This document shows positions 1 through 4,493 of a stretch of 6,143 bases of DNA, in pieces. The notes beneath the pieces are model-generated. The model was not told the DNA's origin, did not search any database, and worked only from the letters and a program-made list of their open reading frames with translations. The stretch's first letter is position 1. Every line of letters begins with the position of its first letter. The stretch lies in NCBI GenBank assembly GCA_017483405.1, contig JAFUWP010000120.1:1-6143 (forward strand), given 5' to 3'. Source of the DNA: Oscillospiraceae bacterium (GTDB taxonomy: Bacteria; Bacillota; Clostridia; Oscillospirales; Ruminococcaceae). The position numbers were made by a program, and so were the translations under genes.

Positions 1-28
1 CCCTTGCCAACGAAAATTTAACACTTAC

Positions 29-66
29 CCATAGTATTTCTGAAAGATACATCAGAAATACTATGG
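29..66. repeat. Perfect 15-bp inverted repeat, possible weak terminator
   Basis: Arms 29-43 and 52-66 are perfectly complementary (CCATAGTATTTCTGA and its reverse complement) around an 8-base loop. The hairpin lies about 60 bases past the lyase stop codon, where a terminator is expected. On the minus strand it is not followed by a T run, only by a mixed stretch with TTTT some 13 bases later, so it is not a classic intrinsic terminator. It may protect the 3' end of the mRNA, or belong to a plus-strand gene lying mostly outside the window. No gene is supportable in positions 1-126. Confidence 0.55.
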
Positions 67-126
67 CTTAATACTTCTGTCTCAGCAGTTCCCTTTATGC
101 TGGGATAGTTTTATTTCCGGTTTGGA

Positions 127-330
127 TTACAGAGATGTTACCAGACCGACAATATATTTCATGACAGCCAGTGCATCGGAAGAATCCGGCACACCGTTTC
201 CGTTGATGTCAGCGGCTTTGGTCTGTTCATCAGTGAATACTTCCTTGCCGAGAATCGCTTTGTTAATGCTGATAACATCCAGAATGTTGATACTTCCGCT
301 GTTATCCACATCGCCCTTAGCATATTCGAT
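127..330 (-). other. Type I dockerin domain
   Basis: Residues 881-947 carry two EF-hand-like calcium loops of 12 residues: DVDNSGSINILD (887-898) and DINGNGVPDSSD (921-932). Each is followed by a helix (VISINKAILG and ALAVMKYIVGL). This is the duplicated dockerin pattern, in which an enzyme is attached through calcium-dependent binding to a cohesin on a scaffoldin or cell-surface protein. No cohesin or scaffoldin gene is in this window. The domain sits at the very C-terminus, its usual place. Confidence 0.92.
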
Positions 331-2970
331 AACAGTGGTTTCTGTTGCCTGTGTTGCAGGAGCTTCTGTTGTAGTGGCTTCTGTTGCCTTTGTCGTGGTG
401 GTAGTAGCTTCTGTTGTGGTAGTGGTAGCAGGCTTTGTGGTAGTCGTTTCTGTAGTAGTTGCCTTTGTTGTAGTAGTGGTTGCCTTTGTTGTAGTAGTGG
501 TTGCCTTTGTTGTAGTAGTGGTTGCCTTTGTAGTCGTTGTCGTTGTTGTCGTGGTGGTAGTAGTCGTAGTTGTAGTGGTAGTCGTTGTCGTTTCGGAAAC
601 GATATTCCATTTCTGACAGTTATTGCCGTTTGCCTCCCACTGCTGTACATTTGCACCATAATCAGCACTTGCATTCGCAACTTCGACAAGTGCCTTGTCC
701 GATGATGCATGTGTCAGAATACCATAAGACCCATCGAGATTCTTCGTAAATCTGAACAGCATCGCACTGTCCTTTGTCGAATATGTCACGATGTCGATAT
801 TGCCGCCGTTGGAAGAACTTTCTGCTTTCAGCACATAAGTCTGGTCGCGCAGAGAACGGATATAGTAATAATTGCCTGAACCAAATGCTTTCAGAACCCA
901 TTTCTGACAGTCATAATCATTCGAGCCCCACTGCTGAATATTACTGTTATCTGCCATAACGCCATCTACAATATCCATCACAAGACCGCTGTTGACGTTC
1001 GAGAAGGTATAAACCATGCTGGTATTCATCTCGATACCAGGGTCGGGAACGGATTCGAGTATCCAGTCCTGACAGTTCGCGCCGTTGACAGTCCATTCCT
1101 GAACATTTGCGCCATAATCGAAACTGCCGTTGATGACATCGAGAGCGGATTTTTCTCCGGATACTTTTGTTCTGATTTTATAAGAACCATCGGAATTTTT
1201 GGTCAGCATGAATTTCTGGTTATCCGCGCCCTTATACTGATAAATATCGATATTTGTGCCGTCAGTGGTTTTCTTGCCTTCGACATCAAGGACATAAGTA
1301 CCGCCGTCACCCACGCAGGATGCAATATAATAATAGCCATCACCAGCACTGTAGAGTTTCCAAGTATTCCATACGCCGGAATTGTTAGTACCTTCGCCGT
1401 TTGCGCCCCACTGCTGAACATTGGCACTGTTTTCAGCGGCATTGTTGGCAACTTCGAGATATAATCCGCTGTTGACGTTCTTGAACATGAAGACAGAACC
1501 TTCTGCAAACGTAGCGGCTGTATAAGTATCTGTTGTTGTGTCGGGGTCAGTCGTGGAAGAACCGCCGCCGCCGGATGTGTTCGGAATGCTCGGACTTGTC
1601 TTCTGAGATACCCCAGAACTGAAATGATAACCGATGCTCTTGTAAGTACCCTTTGTTTCTGCAAATCCGCTGAAATTCGGAGAACCATCAGAATTACGCG
1701 CGGTGTTATGGAAATCCGTACCCATGCCGGAGATTGTCAGGCTGGTGAATTCAGAATCCGATACTGATACGCTTGTACCGGACTTGACTGCACTGCCCGA
1801 AGCCGTGAAAGAGCCGTAATAATAACCGCCGTTATAGTACAGAGTATTTTTCATCGTACCTTTGAATTTATCCGTTCCGACAGCGATACCAGCGGCTTTG
1901 GTCTTGGTAACCTTAGAGGTATTGAAATAAGATACCAGTCCGGTCATCGTAGCGGAACTGCTGCTTCTGTAAACCAGATAGTTTGCCTTGCTTTTGCCGC
2001 CGAGATTGTTGTTATAAGCGGTACAATTTGTCATTTCACCGAATTCAGGGTTATTGTTATCGGTAAAACCGCAGTTGAGGTTTTCAAATGCGAGGCAGTT
2101 TTCAACAACGTGACGAGTGCCGACACCGCCGCCGCCGAGCTTGAAACCATTACCATCGCAGTCGCCGTAGCCCTTACCGGATTCGGTATAACCATTACGG
2201 AATGCAACGCAGTTACGGATAGTGACAACACCAATCGCGCCGGTCGCTTCTTTTGCATATAAATCCCAGCCGTCATCGGAGTTGTTATAAGAAAAGCATC
2301 CGTCAAAGACATTGCCCTTGCCGCAGGTCAGTTTTGCCGCGAAACCGTCAGCATTTTCCATCGTGGCATCATCGCAGTTATTCTTAGAAGTACAGTTCTT
2401 GATTAAGTTATTGGTAGGCCAGTCAGAAATGGTTGCCGCCGCCGAACGGTATCTCGAAACCTGTAAGCCAGTATCCTGATTTTCACTGAATGTCATCATT
2501 TCGACAATATTGTTACTGCCGGAAAGAAGCATACCGTTATCGCCGGCCTTTGTTACGGTAAATCCGTAGAAATGCCAGTAAGAACCATCAAGGATGATAC
2601 CGTAATTGGAATCGCCCGTGCCTTCCTTCGAGAAGTCGAACACAACATCCGCGCCGTTGTAAGCCGCGATGGTCTTATATTTTCCGGAAGAACCGGAATT
2701 ACTCTGTTCAATCTTAATCGGAGACGAGAAGGAATACGTACCGCCCAGCAGATAGATATATCCGCCTGCCGAAACGGAAGTGATTGCTTTTGCAACAGTT
2801 GTCGGGCTGGATGTGCTTGAGCCGTCACCTGTACCGTTCGGAGAACAGTAAATGACACTGCTTGCCGCGGATGCTGTCAGCTGTTCTTCCGGAAAGGAAG
2901 ATGCAGGAATCGCGAATGCGGCCATTGCCAGCAGAGCAGCCGTGATTTTCTTCATCTTGTTTTCATACAT
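127..2970 (-). CDS. Secreted dockerin-bearing pectate lyase, PL9-like, with two ricin-type (CBM13-like) domains
   Basis: Predicted extracellular pectate lyase that cleaves polygalacturonate by beta-elimination and docks onto a cohesin scaffold. Residues 1-36 form a signal peptide (Lys-rich start, Ala-rich core, likely cut after ASAA). Residues about 37-460 are a right-handed beta-helix. The motifs ENADGFAAK (205-213), NSDDGWDLY (230-238) and GNGFKLGG (273-280) match the family PL9 active site as I recall it from Pel9A: D208, D232, D233 and D236 would bind calcium and K277 would be the catalytic base. A Gly/Ser/Asp-rich linker (about 465-482) leads to two beta-trefoils (about 488-640 and 650-792) with QxW-type motifs at W521, W636, W681, W691, W778 and W788. 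A Thr-rich linker (794-880) precedes a dockerin (881-947). The ATG at 2970 is preferred over Met6 because AAAGGGG lies 9 nt upstream. It is monocistronic with its own promoter. Fold and domains are confident; exact substrate is inferred. Confidence 0.93.
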   Translation of the reverse strand: MYENKMKKITAALLAMAAFAIPASSFPEEQLTASAASSVIYCSPNGTGDGSSTSSPTTVAKAITSVSAGGYIYLLGGTYSFSSPIKIEQSNSGSSGKYKTIAAYNGADVVFDFSKEGTGDSNYGIILDGSYWHFYGFTVTKAGDNGMLLSGSNNIVEMMTFSENQDTGLQVSRYRSAAATISDWPTNNLIKNCTSKNNCDDATMENADGFAAKLTCGKGNVFDGCFSYNNSDDGWDLYAKEATGAIGVVTIRNCVAFRNGYTESGKGYGDCDGNGFKLGGGGVGTRHVVENCLAFENLNCGFTDNNNPEFGEMTNCTAYNNNLGGKSKANYLVYRSSSSATMTGLVSYFNTSKVTKTKAAGIAVGTDKFKGTMKNTLYYNGGYYYGSFTASGSAVKSGTSVSVSDSEFTSLTISGMGTDFHNTARNSDGSPNFSGFAETKGTYKSIGYHFSSGVSQKTSPSIPNTSGGGGSSTTDPDTTTDTYTAATFAEGSVFMFKNVNSGLYLEVANNAAENSANVQQWGANGEGTNNSGVWNTWKLYSAGDGYYYIASCVGDGGTYVLDVEGKKTTDGTNIDIYQYKGADNQKFMLTKNSDGSYKIRTKVSGEKSALDVINGSFDYGANVQEWTVNGANCQDWILESVPDPGIEMNTSMVYTFSNVNSGLVMDIVDGVMADNSNIQQWGSNDYDCQKWVLKAFGSGNYYYIRSLRDQTYVLKAESSSNGGNIDIVTYSTKDSAMLFRFTKNLDGSYGILTHASSDKALVEVANASADYGANVQQWEANGNNCQKWNIVSETTTTTTTTTTTTTTTTTTTTTKATTTTTKATTTTTKATTTTTKATTTETTTTKPATTTTTEATTTTTKATEATTTEAPATQATETTVIEYAKGDVDNSGSINILDVISINKAILGKEVFTDEQTKAADINGNGVPDSSDALAVMKYIVGLVTSL
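331..591 (-). repeat. Thr-rich interdomain linker with a 21-Thr run
   Basis: This low-complexity coding segment covers residues 794-880. It starts with 21 consecutive threonines (794-814) written with mixed ACN codons, mainly ACT, ACC, ACA and ACG, and continues with KATTTTT-type heptads, then Glu-, Pro- and Ala-containing variants. Such linkers between modules are typical of ruminococcal plant-wall enzymes and are probably flexible and possibly O-glycosylated. The mixed codons mean the DNA is not a simple trinucleotide repeat. Confidence 0.93.
458..520 (-). repeat. Three perfect tandem 21-bp repeats inside the linker
   Basis: On the plus strand the units are 458-478, 479-499 and 500-520, each identical and starting GTTGCCTTTG. 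A partial fourth copy begins at 521 and diverges after about 11 bases. Each unit codes for one seven-residue step of the KATTTTT pattern, so gain or loss of a unit keeps the reading frame. Perfect identity at third codon positions points to recent expansion. Confidence 0.93.
595..1509 (-). repeat. Tandem pair of ricin-type beta-trefoil (CBM13-like) domains
   Basis: Two copies of a roughly 145-150-residue carbohydrate-binding module lie in tandem (protein residues 488-640 and 650-792). Each shows three sub-repeats ending in a QxW-like motif. The third sub-repeats are nearly the same: DYGANVQEWTVNGANCQDW in the first and DYGANVQQWEANGNNCQKW in the second. Some QxW motifs are degenerate (QKF at 585-587, FRF at 739-741), and the first sub-repeat of the first copy has a short insertion before NTW. 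This suggests duplication of a module, with unequal ligand sites. The sugar bound cannot be read from the sequence. Confidence 0.82.
2140..2349 (-). other. PL9-like catalytic core of the lyase
   Basis: This stretch codes for residues 208-277 of the lyase, spanning the predicted calcium-binding aspartates (D208, D232, D233, D236) and the predicted catalytic lysine K277. The spacing of the four aspartates (24, 1 and 3 residues) equals that of Asp209, Asp233, Asp234 and Asp237 as I remember them from the Pel9A structure; the lysine is four residues further along than Lys273. All five residues are present, so nothing here suggests an inactive enzyme. The residue numbers of the reference are from memory. 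Confidence 0.75.
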
Positions 2971-2979
2971 AAAATATTT

Positions 2980-2986
2980 CCCCTTT
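2980..2986 (-). promoter_or_regulatory. Ribosome binding site fixing the lyase start
   Basis: Read on the minus strand this is AAAGGGG, 9 bases before the ATG at 2970. It supports the first Met rather than the Met five codons later, for which the distance would be 24 bases. Confidence 0.75.
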
Positions 2987-2989
2987 GCT

Positions 2990-3006
2990 ATGTAACCGTG
3001 TTACAT
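2990..3006. promoter_or_regulatory. Operator-like palindrome at the lyase transcription start
   Basis: The sequence is a perfect inverted repeat: ATGTAAC, a 3-base centre CGT, then GTTACAT. It lies directly downstream of the predicted -10 box (3015-3020), at about +2 to +18 of the lyase transcript, where a bound repressor would block initiation or early elongation. The half-site resembles those of LacI/GalR-type sugar regulators, but the odd-length centre differs from the usual GalR box. The regulator is unknown; the assignment as an operator is inference from symmetry and position. Confidence 0.5.
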
Positions 3007-3014
3007 TTTTTAAT

Positions 3015-3043
3015 ATTATAACAGATTATTCACAAAATAACAA
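3015..3043 (-). promoter_or_regulatory. Sigma-A-type promoter of the lyase gene
   Basis: On the minus strand there is a consensus -10 box TATAAT (3015-3020), a 17-base spacer and a -35 box TTGTTA (3038-3043, four of six matches to TTGACA). The predicted start near 3008 would give a leader of about 38 bases containing the palindrome at 2990-3006 and the ribosome binding site. Confidence 0.72.
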
Positions 3044-3119
3044 TTGGTATATTCACTAAATTTTATAACATCTTTTTATTTGGTTTTGTCTAAAACAGGA
3101 TTCTAAATTTCAGTATCCT

Positions 3120-3154
3120 AAAAAAATCCCTGCTCCGGTATTCCGGAACAGGGA
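3120..3154 (-). terminator. Intrinsic terminator of the SASP gene
   Basis: A 12-bp stem (3127-3138 with 3143-3154) around a 4-base loop is followed, on the minus strand, by seven T residues (3126 down to 3120). The one non-Watson-Crick position is a G-U pair in the minus-strand RNA but a C-A mismatch in the plus-strand RNA, and only the minus direction has the long T run. It therefore acts for the spore-protein gene, whose stop is about 28 bases upstream. Confidence 0.9.
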
Positions 3155-3182
3155 GAATTTTGATTCAGAAATGCAGAGGCAC

Positions 3183-3362
3183 TTACTGCATCTTATAGGA
3201 ATCAATCATCTTCTTGACCATCTGTCCGCCGATTTTGCCGGCTTCTCTTGCAGTCAGGTCGCCGTTATCGCCGGACTTGAGGTCAACACCTACTTCATTA
3301 GCGGATTCCATCTTAAAGCGTTCCAGAGCTTCTCTGCCCTTCTGAGTCATTTCGCCTCTCAT
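3183..3362 (-). CDS. Small acid-soluble spore protein, alpha/beta type
   Basis: This 59-residue protein is too short for many gene finders. Alpha/beta-type SASPs coat spore DNA, protecting it from UV and chemical damage, and are later degraded by the GPR protease to feed outgrowth. Visible family marks are an N-terminal segment ending in ESANEVGVDL (19-28), matching the family's helix and GPR-cleavage region, then GDNGDLTAREAGKIGGQMVKK (31-51), the conserved GxLTxREAGxxGGxMVKK block, and a charged C-terminal helix ending KMQ. The ATG at 3362 is preceded by AAAGGAGA (3371-3378) with 8 bases of spacing. A second ATG four codons on is less well placed. It is a single-gene unit with its own terminator and a separate upstream promoter region. 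Its presence implies a spore-forming ancestry or ability; the gene shows no damage. Confidence 0.92.
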   Translation of the reverse strand: MRGEMTQKGREALERFKMESANEVGVDLKSGDNGDLTAREAGKIGGQMVKKMIDSYKMQ

Positions 3363-3409
3363 AGTTCAAATCTCCTTTATGATGATAATTTGATGATTTA
3401 CTTTTGCGA

Positions 3410-3430
3410 TGCGGCGTTTTCCTTGCCGCA
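3410..3430 (-). promoter_or_regulatory. Hairpin in the SASP leader
   Basis: Perfect 6-bp GC-rich arms (3410-3415 and 3425-3430) enclose a 9-base loop. If transcription starts a few bases after the -10-like box at 3436-3441, this hairpin is at the extreme 5' end of the SASP mRNA, a position that in other bacteria stabilises transcripts. That role is inferred. Confidence 0.4.
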
Positions 3431-3435
3431 GTAGT

Positions 3436-3464
3436 ATTATAAGCATTCAGCAGACAAATATCAC
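3436..3464 (-). promoter_or_regulatory. Candidate SASP promoter
   Basis: On the minus strand a TATAAT box (3436-3441) stands about 75 bases before the SASP start. At 17 bases upstream the hexamer is GTGATA (3459-3464), a poor -35 match. SASP genes are normally transcribed by sigma-G in the forespore, but I do not see a convincing sigma-G pair here, so the sigma factor is uncertain. Confidence 0.45.
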
Positions 3465-3500
3465 TGTAAATTTCTGGAATAAAAAAATTCACAAAAGCTA

Positions 3501-3529
3501 GTGACAAATCCCTCAAAATATGCTATAAT
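3501..3529 (+). promoter_or_regulatory. Sigma-A-type promoter of the kinase-NYN unit
   Basis: GTGACA (3501-3506, five of six matches to TTGACA) and TATAAT (3524-3529) are separated by exactly 17 bases. The predicted start near 3536 gives a leader of about 25 bases before the kinase ATG. The promoter points away from the SASP promoter, with about 36 bases between the two -35 regions. Confidence 0.82.
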
Positions 3530-3561
3530 AGAATTATTCTCTGAAAGGATGATGATACTCT

Positions 3562-4473
3562 ATGATTTATACACTGACGTTAAATCCCGCACTGGATTAC
3601 CGGATGCAGGTACAGGATTTCAAAACCGGACAGGTGAACCGGACAAGCTCTGAAAAAATCCTCTGCGGCGGAAAAGGCATCAATGTTTCGACAGTTCTGC
3701 ATCATCTGGGAGTCGAAACAACTGCACTCGGCTTTCTGGCAGGATTCACCGGCGCGGCGGTTTCCGTCCTGATGAAACAGGCAGGCGTTCCGCAGGATTT
3801 TATCATGCTCCCCGAAGGCAATACCAGAATCAATGTCAAGCTCATCGCCCAGCAGGAAACCGAAATCAACGGCCGCGGATGCGTCATTGACCGGAATTCC
3901 ATGAATCAGCTCTGGGAAAAACTCGATAACATGCAGGATGGTGATACTCTCGTGCTCGCCGGAAGTATTCCCGATTCCCTGCCGGATTCCATCTACTGCG
4001 ATATTATGAAACGCTATCAGGATAAAAATATCAGATTCGCTGTCGATGCCTCCGGCGAACTCCTGAAAAAAGCACTCACCTACAAGCCGTTTCTGATTAA
4101 GCCGAATCATCATGAACTCGGCGAACTGTTCGGCGTGAAGCTCCACCGTCCGGCAGAGGCTGTCCGCTATGCGCAGAAACTTCAGGAATGGGGTGCGCGG
4201 AATATTCTCGTCTCGATGGCTGAAAAAGGTGCTGTTCTGCTCTGCGAAGATGGTGAAGTCTATCAGCAGGCGGCATTCCGCGGAAATGTCATCAGTTCGA
4301 CAGGTGCAGGAGATTCCATGCTGGCAGGATTTCTCGCCGCTTATGAAAAATCCGGAAATCCTCTGCAAGCTCTGTATCTTGGCATTTCTGCCGGCAGTGC
4401 AAGCGCATTTTCCGAAGACCTTGCCACAAAAGAACAAATTGCTGAATTATTCAAAAAACTCATTAAATCATAA
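3562..4473 (+). CDS. fruK: 1-phosphofructokinase (PfkB/ribokinase family)
   Basis: Cytoplasmic sugar-phosphate kinase predicted to convert fructose 1-phosphate and ATP to fructose 1,6-bisphosphate, feeding PTS-imported fructose into glycolysis. Its 303 residues are the usual family length. Motifs in order are TLNPALDY (6-13), the substrate-binding GGKGINVS (36-43), TRINVKL (88-94), which is characteristic of FruK, AGSIP (133-137), DASGELL (162-168), KPNHHELGELFG (180-191) and the ATP/anion-hole and catalytic STGAGDSMLAGF (246-257) with D251 as base. A tagatose-6-phosphate kinase (LacC) is the main alternative; TRINVKL favours FruK. The ATG is preceded by GAAAGGA (3543-3549) at a long 12-base spacing; the nearer upstream ATGs are out of frame. 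There is no fruR or fruA next to it, unlike the classic fru operon. It is followed 20 bases later by the NYN gene. Confidence 0.88.
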   Translation: MIYTLTLNPALDYRMQVQDFKTGQVNRTSSEKILCGGKGINVSTVLHHLGVETTALGFLAGFTGAAVSVLMKQAGVPQDFIMLPEGNTRINVKLIAQQETEINGRGCVIDRNSMNQLWEKLDNMQDGDTLVLAGSIPDSLPDSIYCDIMKRYQDKNIRFAVDASGELLKKALTYKPFLIKPNHHELGELFGVKLHRPAEAVRYAQKLQEWGARNILVSMAEKGAVLLCEDGEVYQQAAFRGNVISSTGAGDSMLAGFLAAYEKSGNPLQALYLGISAGSASAFSEDLATKEQIAELFKKLIKS

Positions 4474-4480
4474 TTTCAAA

Positions 4481-4486
4481 AGGAGG
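4481..4486 (+). promoter_or_regulatory. Consensus ribosome binding site of the NYN gene
   Basis: A perfect AGGAGG lies 7 bases before the ATG at 4494, inside the 20-base gap after the kinase stop. It fixes the start and predicts translation independent of, and possibly stronger than, the kinase. Confidence 0.85.
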
Positions 4487-4493
4487 AATTATC

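Noticed and set aside
81..110. Small hairpin with a T-rich tail on the plus strand
   Set aside because: Only 7 bp with one G-U pair and a 10-base loop, and no plus-strand gene ends just upstream that I can support; likely chance.
458..532. Possible CRISPR or minisatellite array
   Set aside because: The 21-bp units abut with no spacers and code for an in-frame heptad linker, so this is a coding tandem repeat.
122..616. Plus-strand open frame with a long valine-rich stretch
   Set aside because: It is the reverse-complement image of the Thr-rich linker and dockerin of the lyase gene; the poly-Val run is a by-product of ACN codons read backwards, and no ribosome binding site supports it.
2971..3182. 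Riboswitch or small RNA in the gap between lyase and SASP genes
   Set aside because: The gap is accounted for by the lyase leader, its promoter and the SASP terminator; the rest is AT-rich with no recognisable structured RNA motif.
3580..4437. 285-residue open frame on the minus strand
   Set aside because: It lies wholly opposite the 1-phosphofructokinase gene, which has strong family motifs, promoter and start signal; the antisense product resembles nothing known.
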